Shown: one piece after another, positions 35,837 to 47,940 of the stretch
How the letters are laid out: every line of letters begins with the position of its first letter
Numbering within the stretch: the first letter of the stretch is position 1
NCBI RefSeq assembly: GCF_032118995.1
Contig: NC_092661.1
Span: 9,052,494-9,116,493 of the forward strand
Length of the DNA: 64,000 bases
Direction: 5' to 3'
From: Asterias amurensis
Lineage: Eukaryota > Echinodermata > Asteroidea > Forcipulatida > Asteriidae
Program-made: the position numbers and the translations under genes
Notes under the pieces: generated by a model
What the model was told of the DNA's origin: nothing
Databases searched by the model: none
Seen by the model: the letters and a program-made list of their open reading frames with translations, nothing else

Positions 35837-37000
35837 CAGTTAATGCGATGGGTAAAAATTGGCAAAGGCCAAACAAAAAGGTACAGTGACTTTTGCCGTG
35901 AAAGTCACAGCTTATTAAGGTCCTGTGGTTGACGAATGTCTTTAAAATTTTGAAGAAGTACGTCGGCATAGCGCATAATTTTGTATGCCAGTACATTCCT
36001 TCGGATGTTTCTTCAATGTTTCACCAAAAGTTAAAAAAACACAAATACAAACCATACACAAATAAATGCACTATTGCACTTCTCACATACAAAATAAAAA
36101 TTAAAAACCAGTCATAATTTATGACTGTAACATAACAATTATAATATAAAAAGTCTGCACGTTTTAGTGATAAACGATTTTCCTCTTCTTTTCATAGGAA
36201 AATAGCAGTTTAGGTTTTTAATCTGGTTAACTTTACTTTGGTTGAATAAAGGGTGTGGGACAAGGGAGAAAAGAGAAAAAGAAAGCACATTAGTACAAAG
36301 ATCATCTACAACTTGTCACACTTCTAAACTTTAGACTTCAGGACAAGTCGTTAAATGTTTGTCGCGGTGACGGTGCAACAGCCGCCATGCATCTACAGTG
36401 TATACTTACCGAGTTTCAAGGCACAGTAATACCACGTGTACATTATGTCTATTTAACTGTGTCTGTTTTTGTTATTATGGAGAACTAGTCATGCTGCTTA
36501 TTCTACTGCTGCAGAGTAGTTTTTTTTAATTTTGACGACTACATGTGCTTAAATTTGAAAAGAACTGTCCTGCTAATAGTTGGCCGTGAAGGTAGGAAAT
36601 CAACCACGACTACTACTTTTGCTTGGATCTAGGGAATTCTCGTTTAACTTCTCAGCCACGTACTGCTCTTGCAAAACACTGGCTCCCATTAAGTGCCCCT
36701 AATGCTGACAACAGTGGCTACACTGAAGCAGCCTAGTGGTTAAGAGACCTTACACCATCGCTGTGACAAAACATTTCAACAACTTGTCTTCAAGTCTACT
36801 AAACGTTAACAGAAAGGTACACACAAGGGAGGATAAACTTGGCATGTATCTTGCCAAAATTCTAATATTGAGTTTCAAAAAAGAATTCGCGAAGTATACC
36901 CCCCCCCCCCCCCTCTTTTAGAGGCATGCAAATTTATGTACAACTAAAAATGCATTCACATCAAACTGGAGACAAACAATCACTATAATATGTAGCATGC

Positions 37001-37181
37001 AAGTCTGTTTGCTTTGTTTTTGAAAGACAAGGGCACCAAGGCAATTTCTCCTTGGTAAAGGGCACCCTAGGCTATGAGGTAATTCTTAATTTTTACTGGA
37101 GCATTTCAAGGGCATTAAGACAATGACCAGGGGGGCATGGAGGCAATCGCCTTAAATGTCTCCATGAAGTATCAGGCCTGA
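37001..37181 (-). mobile_element. CAGGCCTG repeat (family E)
   Basis: TTTGTTTTTGAAAGACAAGG...CTCCTTGGTAAAGGGCACC...CATGAAGTATCAGGCCTGA; reversed copy. Confidence 0.7.
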
Positions 37182-38835
37182 GCAAACATGGCTTTAATTT
37201 GGTCAAGATATTTTTTAAAGAAGGTATGTTCGCAGGTATGAAGGTTTAAAAGAAATGGCCCATGTTTAAGACCGTTTGTTACTACCCTCTAACTTATTGC
37301 TACTTGATAGTAATAAGTGGCATGAGTTTTGGGCTATGAATAAAGTAAGACATGCTATAGTTTCCCACAAGAGACGAGTAGAAATATCCAATGGCTCAAT
37401 GGTAAAAATGGGTGTAAACAGACCAAGGTTACATAAGAAAAATAAAAAGGTGATAATGTGGCTTAGTCTGACACAAATGATCGTCAGAATGAAGATGCGA
37501 GGGGTCTGGGAAAAGAACGGGGTATGGCTAAACAGAAAATGTTAATTGCTTTCTCATGCAAGAACAAACAACTTAAGATCTATTTTTAAAACGTTGCTTG
37601 AATCAAGTTGGGCTTGAGTTATCATGTCCAGAGAAGATTTTTGTCTCATTTTTATTGGAAAGGCAAGCTGAATGTATGTCCCAAAGTATTTGCCAACAGC
37701 TTCACGTTTCTTACAAGCAAGGTAATTCATTGCAAAGAATTTGTATAGTGTCGGATTTGATCATGTGAAGGAAAGGTATTCCACATTAAGCTTGGTCCAC
37801 AATGGTGGAAAAGGGATCTTTCTGGGAAAACAAAATGCGTTAGATATTCTAGAATACTTACCGCTCACCATAAAACCAAACACATTTCTTATCTAATACT
37901 TACCACAGACAAACTCAGAAAAGAAATATAGTAAATGGGGCTTAGTGGCCATTGTTTCCTTTTTTGTACATTGCAGAATTTTCTTTATTGTGTTTAGCTT
38001 CACCAACTGGCTGGTGGTTCAAATTCGAAAAGTAATCAAATGACAGAGACAATTTTGCAAATTTTTATTTTCTGCACAAGAAATTCTGAACTAATTAGCC
38101 AAGTCCTTTTATTTTGTTTTCCACTTGAAGCTTAGTCTTTTTCAAAAAATGAAAAAAGAATAATGTTCATAATAATAAAAAATAAACATACATGGTTCCG
38201 GTACGACATCTAAGAAAAACACATTAACATTTCTAGAAAAAAATTGAGCTGAGCCACATGACAAGAATTTAAGATATAAAAAGAGCACGAGAAATTTAGA
38301 TCTAAGCTAAAAAACATTTTTTTTTTACTATGATTAAAATCCTTTCACAATTAAATTGTTCAAAGTCGCGGAAAACTATCTTTAAATCGTGCTCCAGACT
38401 TTGAAGTTCCAATACATGGCTGTAAACCTTTTTGCGCATTTTCCCCATAACTCATAACTGTGATTTTAAAGGTACAAGTGCGTTTTAATAATTTTGATAT
38501 ATACTCACATTGAACATCACTGTTGACAGAAACGATAACTACACTTATTTTTTTTCTTCTTGACATTTTCACCATGTAAAAATATTTGTTTGACCCTTTT
38601 TTTTGTTTCTCTTCTGCTATTAATAATGTCAATTCGACAGAAATGTTTATGAGTTCACTTTTATTCATTAGTTTGAGTTCTCTTTTTCACAGTGGTGACT
38701 CAGGTGGCGGCCAGATAGGATGTCAAACCAGTTCGGATATTTACAAGTGTTTTTTTCTTTGATATTCATTTTGGTTGGAAACAGCCGTTGGACTTTATGG
38801 TACAGGGGGAAGCCAGTTTTTGAAGTGATTTTTGT

Positions 38836-38841
38836 TTTATT
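38836..38841 (-). terminator. Candidate poly(A) signal for hnRNP Q/R
   Basis: AATAAA on the minus strand (TTTATT on plus), 102 nt past the stop codon. Further copies, for example near 38,660, could be used instead, giving a longer 3' UTR. Confidence 0.35.
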
Positions 38842-38942
38842 CACCTTGGCATAGGCTTGGTTGAAAAGGTATTAGAATGGCAACGCCTTCCACAGACAGA
38901 TCGATGGTCAGGTCGGGTCGGGTCAGGTCAGGTCAAGGATGT

Positions 38943-41900
38943 CTAGAAGCCTGACCCGTAGTTATCCTGTGACCACGATTGCTCTCCATAACTCTGGTTG
39001 TAGTCATACCCTGATGAGAAGTCACCCAGAGGCTGCTGGGCAATGGGTTGGACACCCCAGCCTCCCTGGGTGTTACGTCGCTTGGTATCAGCAGACTGCT
39101 GCCCCTCGAATTTCCTCTTGCCTCCGACGTTCCCGCCTCGGTTTCCACCACGACCCCCTCGGGGACCACCACCACGTCCACCACGTTGCTGCTGCTGACC
39201 ACCACGGTTGCCACCACGCCCCCTGGGTCCACCTCGGCCTCCTGGTCCACCACGTGGACTACCCATGCCACCACGTCCACCTCGTTGTCCGCCACGTCCA
39301 CGGGGTCCTACACCCTGTCCACGTCCACCATACCCAAAGCCACCGTCGTACCCACGATCAAAGTATCCGTAGTCGTAGGGGTCGTCATAGCCACCAGGGT
39401 AACCGCCATAGTAACCATCATCATAACCACCACCATAACCGAAATCCCGATAGCCACGATCTCCACGGTCAAATCCCCGTCCACCACGAGGTCCCCTTGC
39501 TCCACGACCTCCACGCATTTGTCCGCCATAGTAATCATCATAGTACCTAGAACCAAACAAAATATGTTTTGAACTGACGGACTGACATCTCTTACAGAGA
39601 CGGGAGGCCTCACTCTGGAATCCTCAAGACCGATGTACAAAAAAGCTCTTGAACCTTACCTTCCTCCTCCACCTCCTTGGTAGCTCTGCTTCATCTGTCT
39701 CTCCTTCTTCTTCTTGTTTTCCTGAGGTGGTTTGGCAAGTGAAGCCTCAATGTCCGTTCCTTGGAATGATTTACCATTCATCTCTTCAATAGCCTGTACG
39801 TTAAATCAAACATAAACCATGTAATTGTGCCCATTTTTTTGCAAGTTGACACGATCTGGCGTCTGTACATATGGAGCCAATTAAACAAGGAACACTTCTC
39901 ATTTGCCAAAAGGTAATTCAAGATGCACCAAGTAGTACAAGCAAAGAATTGTTAGGCTGAACACAAACTTCTTCACAAGCATTCAACATATCTCCTTCAC
40001 TATCTCACTGACAAATATATCAAATGGTACAACAATCTCAAGAAATAAATTTTGTCCGCGTAATCATTCATGAATATAACTGTTCACAGGCCTGTATGGT
40101 TTTTTTTAAAGGGCAAGGGCACCAGAGCATTTTCTCCTTGGTAAAGGGCATCCTATAAGGAAATTAAAAAATTTCTACTTGAGTGTTTCAAGGGCATGAA
40201 GGCAATGAACAAGGAGATGGAGGTAATCGCCTCCGTGCAGGCTTCAGTTTCCCCCATGCAGGCTTCCGTTACCCGCAAGCGAGATTAGTAAAAGTTTTCA
40301 AGGCATTTCTCTCTTACCTTGACAGCGCTTTCCCTCTCCGTGTAGTGAATGAAGCAGTAGTCTTTCATCTTCTTCACCTTCTCTACTGCACCGTACGCCT
40401 CAAAGTGCTCCTTGATGTTCTCCTCAGTGGCCTCTGGGGAGAGGTTACGGATGTAAACAACCTTCACCTGAAATAAACAAACCCACCATGCGATCAGTCT
40501 AACGAACACCATTATGATTATTATTTGTTTAACTAAGACAAACAAAGCAAAATTACATAGGAGCTAGTACTACAAGAGAAATAAAGAAGTAATCAAATAC
40601 ATATATTTACAGTATTAAATATACAATATTAAACAAACAGATACGTAAGTAGGCCTAAAACAAAATGTTAAGAAATAACTTAAAATTAAGTGAATAAATA
40701 AATTTTTTAAAAACCTTAACATCGCAAACAATAGTCAATAGCTTGATGTTTTGAGCTTTTCTCAAAGGCTAAGTAACACAATACATATAAACAGGCTCTG
40801 GTTGGATTAATACATTAGAGAGAACCAAAATATAAACCCTTACAAGTCAAGAACCTATTAAAACATGACACATTTCAATTAGCAGTTAGCATTAACAGCA
40901 AATGTGATGACAATTCTGCAACTGTAATAATAAACCGCAAGGGAAACTATTCATCTCCGAATTAGTTTGGAACAGGACAAAATAGAAGATATCTTCAGGC
41001 TGATGCTTCATTTTTGAAAGGGCAAGGACACCAAGACATTTTCTCCTTGGTAAAGGGTACCGAGGCATTTTCTCCTTGGTAGCACCAAGGCTAGGACTAA
41101 CCAAGGCATTTTCTCCTTGGTAAAGGGCACCAAGACATTTTCTCTTATTAGTGAAGAGCACTGAGGCATGTTCTCTTTGTAGAAGGACATCAACTCTATG
41201 AGGAAATTATAATTTTCTATTGAAACAAAGTTAATGACCAGGGGAAGCAATGGAGAAAATTCCCTCCGAGTGAAATATAAGCAGGCGTGATATCTGGCCA
41301 TCAGGAAAAAATTTGAAATATATTATTAAAGGACTTTTCAGGTCATTTAATCACACTTTTTCTTGCACATACCTTAGCCATAGTCTCCTCATCTGGTTCT
41401 GAGATGGGATCAGCCCAGTCTACCGTGACCATGGCGCTCCAAACCCTAACTTTGCCGCTCATCAAAGAACGACGGGCAGCATTAGCAGATCGATGGCTGT
41501 CGTATTCCAGGAAAGCAAAGCCACGATTCTTAGACTTATCTTCTCCGTGGTAGATGATGACATCGGTAAGACCAGCTGAGGAAAACAAATAAAACGGCAC
41601 TTGAGAAATTGTCTCTGGTTAAGAAGAAAAACAAATCTTTTGTGATACCTTTCCTCGAAAACAAGCGACTATCTTGATTAACAAAAGATCCATATATTAA
41701 TTGCCTCCTACAATCTCGGCCATATCTCGACAGGCGCGCAGACCCCTAATTGTGCGGTCTTCTGAACTCCCATTAACATTGAGCAGGGGGACGGGGTATA
41801 GATTGTCTATTGTCACGGGGGATGTGGACAGTGAATGTTAATTGTAACGTTGCGAACGGGTGGCCCAAGCAATTTTGGCCGGGATTGTAGTTTGTGCTTT

Positions 41901-44900
41901 TTAACTGAGTACTTACTAACGTCCGTCGATATATCGAAAATACTCAAAAACTCGATATTTTTTTGACATCGAAATCGCCGATGTCACTTTTATAATCATA
42001 TCGTAATATCGGATTTTCGATATATCGAAAAATTTCGATGTTTTGAAAAATTCGATGTTCCTAAATGATATCGAAAATACCAAAAGAGTGTCCGATTATT
42101 TAAAAGAAATCTGTGTTTGAGTATTGGAAAAGCCGTCGTCGTTATGTAATTTCATAATTTCGAGTTGCTCTATTAAATAAAATACGTTTTACAACCAAGT
42201 ATGTCTGCTTGTTCTTTGTGTTTTCGCCATCAGCCGCTGGCCCGTCGCAGAAGTTCACAACTCCGCGGCGAGCGCACGGTAAAACCTCACAAGAAACCAC
42301 CGCTGGTTTGCAAAAATACCCCGCAAAAACTTCCCCGAATCAACAAGACATAACAAAACAAGGAAGAAAACAATCTTACGTTATACAGTAAAATAATCTT
42401 TCTATCAATCCAAGGTATCATAATGGCGTCATTTTGGTCAAATAAAGCCTACACGTTGTTGTTTTCGTAAACAAGCTTACACTTCCGAGGAACTATATGC
42501 TTCGCAGACCACGCTGTCGGCGGCTATTGCGTGCGTACCAGCGAAGACTTTGCTGTTGTACGGTTTAAGCGTGCACACCAGCGTGTGTGGTTATTGCAAT
42601 TCGGGGGGAAAACCCGTTTGCCCAAGCATGCACAGACACGTGCAGTCTTTTTTCAAGGCGGTATCGCGTGATGCACTGCGTTATTTCGACAATAGAGGGC
42701 TTTCTCGCATTCAATTTTAATGCCTTTACTATAGACTGCCAAGTGCTACGAGCCTTTATTGGAGACTATGTGACTGCATCATGCTGCTTGCGTTGTATAT
42801 TGTGAGCGCGGAGTGGTAGGTCTGTGTTTTGCGGGACTTTCTCGTGATTTTTTTGGATGATTATCTCAACCATTTTCAACCGTAAAAGTAGTGTAACATA
42901 CCAGCGGACATTTATTATGTATCTAATAATATTGCCGTGAATTGTCGTTATTTTGAAGGGCATTAGACTCTCAAAAAGTTTAGTAACTAATTCATTTAGT
43001 GTTGACAAAGTTTGAAGCGCCGCGCTCCCCTAACACACTTCACTCTCCACAACAGCGGGCCTGTCGCACCAATTTTTTTTTCCACATCGTACCAAAGATC
43101 TCAACCCAAAGCCGCCCGCCCGCGCGCCCGTCGGACAACGTGATTGACACTTTTACGTCAGTGCATCGGCAACTGACACCTTAATGTCGGCAAGTCACGC
43201 AACTCACAAAGGCTCTGTGTCGTTTTGAGACGGTCAATCATGGCCAATCACGAATCGAGAATTGTGGTGAGCGTTCACCAATATTGGCCAAGCCAGCGGT
43301 AGCGGCGATCATACTTTGTTGTAAAACCAGAAATAATCGGGGCGCGGGACTACGCAATTTGAAATTTTTGAACTACAAACAAGGTCGGGGCCCCCAAAAA
43401 CAGGTTTAAATGTAACCCTATTAAACTGTCAGTCTACGGTATATATATTTCTACTCGCCATGAGTATACCAAGTGCTGTTTTTAGGCTTCATCTTGTGCG
43501 CGGGAAACACTCGATATATCGAGTATACTCGATATTAAATTTTCGATATATCGGTAATGGGAAAAAACCGATATCGACGGACGTTAGTACTTACGCGTTG
43601 CATTGGCAAACTCTTCTTGGATCTCCTTCTTGGACTTGTTCTTGGGTACTGATCCCACAAACAGGCGGCTCTTTGGGATTGAGATGTTGCAGTTGATCTG
43701 CCAGCCTTCTTTGATCTTGTGACCATTCAGCTATAAAGAAAAACATTTTGAGACAATTAAAAACTGTTTCGAATATCTACAAATAAAATTACAATGTTGA
43801 GTTAAGAAGATAACGAAATGCAGAAGTATTGATTGTATTTTCCATACCATTCATAAACTCATTACTCTCACTTGCCCATACATGTACACATACAACAGCT
43901 TTATCCATGGATAAGTGTCAGAATCATGCATGATCAGTGAAACGTGTACAGTCGGCTCTCGTTATAAAGAGCACTGTAAAGAAGAGGCTCTACTTATGCG
44001 GAGTACATTCTGAAGTCCCAAATCTCATTTGTAGTGCCTCTTATAACAACATTCCTGTTATAAACAGACACGCAACTTTCTAATTGAGTATGAAATTTAA
44101 AAGCCAAAACAGTCAAACAATCTCTAGTACAACACATAAGTTCCTACAGATTTTACCGACCTGTTTTACGCATTCATTTGCGCCTTCCTTGTCGCAGAAC
44201 GTAGTGAAGGCATAGCCTCTGTTCAAACCAGACATGGGGTCCATCATGAGCCTCAAGTCGTAGATCCTGCCGCACTTCTCAATGAGGGGGACCAAGACAT
44301 CCTCAAATGTGTCTTTGGGGATCTTGCCGATGAATACCTGGTGAAGAGGAATTTTGAAGAAAGTTGTTTCAAATATTATTAAGTAATCCTAGTTCATGAT
44401 TTAATAAATTGAATAAGGTTTCTCAAATGCACCGACAAAGGAAAGCAATCTACAACCAGCAGTATATTTAAAAAAAAACACAAAACAAAAAACATCCTCA
44501 ATTGTGTCTTTGGGGATCTTGGCAAAGAAAAAGCGGTGGCAAGATACAGAAACGTCCAATAGATTAATTGAATCAACTTTGAAATGGTACAACTACTTGA
44601 ATGCTTACCTCACATCCAGTGCCAGGGGTTTCCCCTTCCCAGTCTGGGGGTGGTCCTCCATACTTCCTCTGTCCGGTTGTGACATCGAGGGAGTAGCCTG
44701 TCTTCTCAAGCATTTCCTATTCAGAATAAAAAGCATAAACTTAATATAAATCAACAGCACGGACTGCAAACCTTCCTAGGTTCAATCATAAAACTTGCTG
44801 ATCTTCAATAATTAACAGTATTTATATAGGTCAAAAGCCCCTTAAAATGTCAGACTTTACAGATATAAAACATGCAGATAAATAAACAAAACATGAACTT

Positions 44901-46294
44901 CATGAACCTCTGAAAAACTCATGGGAGTTCTAAGGAAGAATATAAGAGTTGACAATGCAAATAAAAACATTGAAAAAAAGAAGAATTAATTTAAATAATA
45001 GAGTAATTAAATAATAGGAATAGGCAAAGGTCGAACCTGGCTATTCAAAAGTACTAAAATTAATCAATAAACAGAAAAACAATGACTAATTATTAAAAAT
45101 TAAAAAAAGAATGAATGGTATTGTATTTCACATTGATAGAAAATCGGGCCTGAACCAGAATTTAGGGAATGCGACTCGTTCTTTTATTTACCTTTATTTT
45201 GGCCTCATCTGGCCCCGAGTTTTCAGCAGCTGCTGCGGCGCCGCCAGCACCGCCAGTCCGCCTGCCCTTCTGTCTGAATGTTTTGATGACGCCACAGATG
45301 AATGCACTCTTGTTGTTGACATGTGTGAGGTTGCTTGAGCTGAACTTCTTGAGGACAGCAAGAGAACTATCATCCCCGAGCTCCTTCAGAGCTTCCAGCG
45401 CCCTGTCGTCTAGCTTATCATCCTCCAGTAAGCCCTCTGTGAAGACATTAAAAATATTAATAACTTTGATTGGCTGCAATTAAGTTTTCCCGCTTTTTTT
45501 CCGGATCCTTCCCTTAATCCCCTTCCCTCCATTTCCTATAAATGGATACGGTATTTGTTTGTACTGAAGGAGGAATTGTTTGAATTGACAGCCAAGTCCA
45601 TCTACCCTACTTATATTATAAATAATAACTATAATAAAACAACATTCATATAGCGCATTGTTGATCACAGATCCCTCCATGCAATTAACAATTTAAAAAG
45701 GCTTTATTTACAAAGATACACTACAGACAAAAATAACATGTCAGTTGTAAACAAAGATTAAAGATGAAAACACACACGAACAAGTTCAATTCTATATAAA
45801 ACGTTACATTTTTAGAAAAAACTTTAAAAAGCATCGAAGGAAAAGGTGCAGTAAAAACCTAAGGACATCATCATTACAATATCTTGTCTGCTCCATAGAC
45901 CTTATCGCGATTCTCGCCCAACTGATTTTGCCAAAAGGTACTGTGGAAAGGGAAAGGGGGATTACAAAGCCCCTTTTTCTGATCCCACAATGCCTTTTGG
46001 ATTGGGGACAAAGGTTTATTTTGGGAGCTGATATTTCTCTTACAAAGAACAAATCTTGACACATTTCTATATAAATTTTTCACATGGCTACTTACGCCCT
46101 GATAACTCTGTGATGATTTGGTCAAGCTTCTCAGCAACCTTTTCTGTGAAGCCCATGCCGAGATATTTGTCGAAGTTGTCTGTCCTTACGTATGTTTCTG
46201 TCTCCATGGGCTCGTCCCCAGCAGGGGTCTCTCCCTGCACCTCCTCATCCATTTGCTGGTCCTCAGGAAGTTGGTCTCCGTTGGATTCCGCCAT
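38943..46294 (-). CDS. HNRNPR: hnRNP Q/R (SYNCRIP/HNRNPR family), 9 coding exons, complete
   Basis: RNA-binding protein of the hnRNP Q/R family, acting in splicing, mRNA stability and mRNA transport. Coding exons from 5' to 3' on the minus strand: 46294-46096, 45436-45192, 44716-44609, 44337-44161, 43730-43595, 41575-41373, 40467-40318, 39793-39660, 39546-38943; 1956 nt, 651 aa plus stop. Domains: acidic N-terminal unit (about 40-125), the linker [20 protein letters not shown] (near 154-173), RRM1 (about 183-260, RNP1 NRGYAFTTF), RRM2 (265-345, RNP1 [10 protein letters not shown]), RRM3 (357-430, RNP1 KDYCFIHY), then an RGG/YG-rich tail with the KRK...KRR nuclear signal and a conserved IAQQPL motif. 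The single gene probably predates the vertebrate SYNCRIP/HNRNPR split; the symbol follows the tail and the linkage to SRRM1. Intron 5 holds a 1.7-kb transposon right beside its donor site. Confidence 0.95.
40088..40266 (-). mobile_element. CAGGCCTG repeat (family E), hnRNP Q/R intron 7
   Basis: CAGGCCTGTATGG at the left, AAAGGGCAAGGGCACC and TTTTCTCCTTGGTAAAGGGC inside; degraded right end. Lies about 50 bp from exon 7. Confidence 0.65.
40998..41292 (-). mobile_element. CAGGCCTG repeat (family E), internally expanded (hnRNP Q/R intron 6)
   Basis: The GGCATTTTCTCCTTGGTAAA block occurs four times in slightly different form, showing internal tandem growth of the element. Confidence 0.65.
41916..43587. 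mobile_element. 1.7-kb DNA transposon in hnRNP Q/R intron 5, next to the splice donor
   Basis: Inverted ends CTAACGTCCGTCGATAT / ATATCGACGGACGTTAG with CGATATATCG-rich subterminal zones. It is flanked by TACTTA on both sides (41910-41915 and 43588-43593), a 6-bp target duplication. The interior (GC-richer around 42.2-43.3 kb) has no transposase I can recognise, so it is probably non-autonomous. On the gene's strand the right-hand duplication is part of the donor GTAAGTA. Confidence 0.8.
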
Positions 46295-46306
46295 GGTTAA
46301 TCAAAT
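46295..46306 (-). promoter_or_regulatory. 5' UTR segment and splice acceptor before the hnRNP Q/R start codon
   Basis: On the minus strand TTTTGTTTTCAG ends at 46308, so the first coding exon begins only 12 nt before the ATG (start context ACCATGG, a good Kozak match). The rest of the 5' UTR must come from an upstream non-coding exon. Confidence 0.75.
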
Positions 46307-46370
46307 GCTGAAAACAAAAAGTATGAATTGTAAATGCAATGCAAAGGCTTTATTCAAAACCACAGCTCTG

Positions 46371-46502
46371 GGAAAAGTTTCCGTATGGCGCCACCACTTT
46401 TTCATTCGATATGAAATAATATAGTATCTAATTTACCTCAATGAGATATCCCTTTTTGTAAAAATGAGTGAAAAAGTGGTGGCGCCATACGGAAAGTTAT
46501 CC
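46371..46502. mobile_element. hAT-like MITE family D, copy 3 (hnRNP Q/R 5' UTR intron)
   Basis: 132 bp with the same palindromic arms. Flanks CAGCTCTG / CAGCTGTT match at 6 of 8 positions, an aged 8-bp target duplication. It lies within 70 bp of the first coding exon. Confidence 0.85.
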
Positions 46503-46599
46503 CAGCTGTTCTTGAAAACATTCTTTTTCCTTACTACATTATCACAGAGCTTCACTCCGATGGACGTGGTTTTATTCACAAGAGCTGCAGTTGTTGTAT

Positions 46600-46785
46600 T
46601 GTCAATAAGCCTATTCGCTATTGCAGCTGCGCATGTCCGTTACTGCTGACAACGCAATTTGTTTATCTCCCGTGACCTTTTGACAATAAACTAGGGTATT
46701 GTCAAAAGGTCACGGGAGATAAACAAATTGCGTTGTCAGCAGTAATGGACATGCGCAGCTGAAATAGCGAATGGGCTTATTAATG
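46600..46785. repeat. Large near-perfect hairpin in the hnRNP Q/R 5' UTR intron
   Basis: Two arms of about 88 bp (one ending GTGACCTTTTGACAATA, the other starting TATTGTCAAAAGGTCAC) separated by about five bases, with only a few mismatches. A recent palindromic transposon or an inverted duplication. Confidence 0.8.
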
Positions 46786-47038
46786 AACAAGATTATGCTG
46801 GTCTAAATGAATATTATAAAACTCGCACAAGATTTGAATTTAAGTCTGAAATAGATAAGGCATAGGCCTATTTTTTAGAAAATATACAATTCTTGACAGA
46901 TATTGATAAGAATGACATTGACAAAGAAGGTAAAGAAAATTCAAATTTACGTACATTTGAAAATAAAAAATTTGAATACAAATTACAAGCTAGGTTGGTT
47001 AATAAAGCTAAAAAAGCAGTGTTATTTATTCATATTTA
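46770..47038 (+). pseudogene. AT-rich coding-like remnant with one in-frame stop
   Basis: Directly after a large hairpin, a frame reads EIANGLINEQDYAGLNEYYK and goes on for about 85 codons, broken only by one TAG (46,863-46,865) until a TAA near 47,038. The composition is rich in Lys, Asn, Glu and Ile and much more AT-biased than the host genes. It lies in the 5' UTR intron of hnRNP Q/R. It may be the fossil of a transposon protein; I recognise no domain, and chance in AT-rich DNA is possible. Confidence 0.25.
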
Positions 47039-47153
47039 AAATTATTAATTATTATACGATTACATTTGAATTTTGATGTTCATGTAATTTTGTAAATATT
47101 TAATTTTAAATTTATTAAAATCATGCTTCTGAAATAGAATACTCATGTCATAT

Positions 47154-47258
47154 AGGGTTTATTGCAATTACCGCCCGACTGATTTTTCTGAATTGCCGAA
47201 CGGCACGTTGGCCAATTCAGCAAAATCAGTCAGGGGTTATTGCAATAAATCTTATGTA
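47154..47258. repeat. Palindromic element, about 105 bp
   Basis: TTTATTGCAATTACCGCCCG / GGGGTTATTGCAATAAA ends, with CTGATTTTTCTGAATTG paired to CAATTCAGCAAAATCAG. Confidence 0.6.
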
Positions 47259-47925
47259 GTACCTTAATCTTAACTTTAAAAAAGAAGAAGATAGGCACTA
47301 TTCCTTTTCGTAAAATTGCGTGAAAAAAGTGTGGCAGGATTCAAAATAAAAAATTTTCTGGCATGATCGACGAGGGGAGGAAAGTCAGTTCTGACAATTG
47401 TCATAAATGATACACCAATAACAATAACATAAACAACATTTGACTCATTGCCAACAAACAAAGCACAACAGCCTGCCTGCCGTACCACACCACACACACG
47501 ACTACTGTGCCTGTGTCGAGCATTCAGGTTTCTTTGTTCACAAAAGAAAGCACCGGCATTTAAAAAATAAACCATACATTTCCACACAATAATATTCATG
47601 GTTAGAAAATCAAGAAACGTAGTTTAAGTACAACGAACTGTTAGTACCTGCGTAGCAGAGAACAATAATCACTATGGAAATACGATATGACGAAAATTCA
47701 TGATAAGAAATAACAAGTAAAACAAAATGTGTGACGGCCACTGATGACCTATTGACTTACGCGGGTGCTTTCCAGTTTTAAAAATGATTGAACATTTGAA
47801 CGTTAAAATGCACCAAAATATCACAAAAACCACAACACATTACACATTAAAATATATCAAAGCAAGACCGTAAATAAAAATAGATATATACAGACTGCAT
47901 ACATTTAGTACATTCAACTTACCAG

Positions 47926-47940
47926 CTGTAAAAATGGATA
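47926..47940 (-). promoter_or_regulatory. Donor of probable non-coding first exon of hnRNP Q/R
   Basis: On the minus strand the sequence CAGCTG|GTAAGTTG is a strong 5' splice site with its exon end at 47933. It is the best match I find for joining to the acceptor at 46307 and would give a 1.6-kb 5' UTR intron. The exon's upstream limit cannot be read; the GC-richer stretch to about 48,250 is the likely promoter. Confidence 0.5.

Larger units (their letters stand above)
28869..38942. other. Intergenic gap between the convergent SRRM1 and hnRNP Q/R 3' ends
   Basis: Contains both 3' UTRs, GGGCCC palindromes (28.9-29.5 kb), a degraded TTAA MITE (30.4 kb), a cluster of CAGGCCTG repeats (33.7-34.5 kb), a tandem array (35.1-35.7 kb), the possible coding segment at 35.7 kb and homopolymers. 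29.85-33.55 kb is nearly free of recognised repeats and may be partly long SRRM1 3' UTR; no decisive poly(A) signal could be chosen. Confidence 0.5.

Noticed and set aside
37276..37545. 89-aa plus-strand open frame
   Set aside because: No recognisable protein feature and AT-rich context; treated as chance.
38939..39572. Long open frames on the plus strand and in other frames at 38.9-39.6 kb (up to 203 aa)
   Set aside because: They are shadows of the Gly/Arg-rich last exon of hnRNP Q/R; the repetitive codons leave other frames open.
42209..42391. 60-codon frame inside the 1.7-kb transposon as a transposase piece
   Set aside because: No catalytic motif or DNA-binding domain visible; too short to support.
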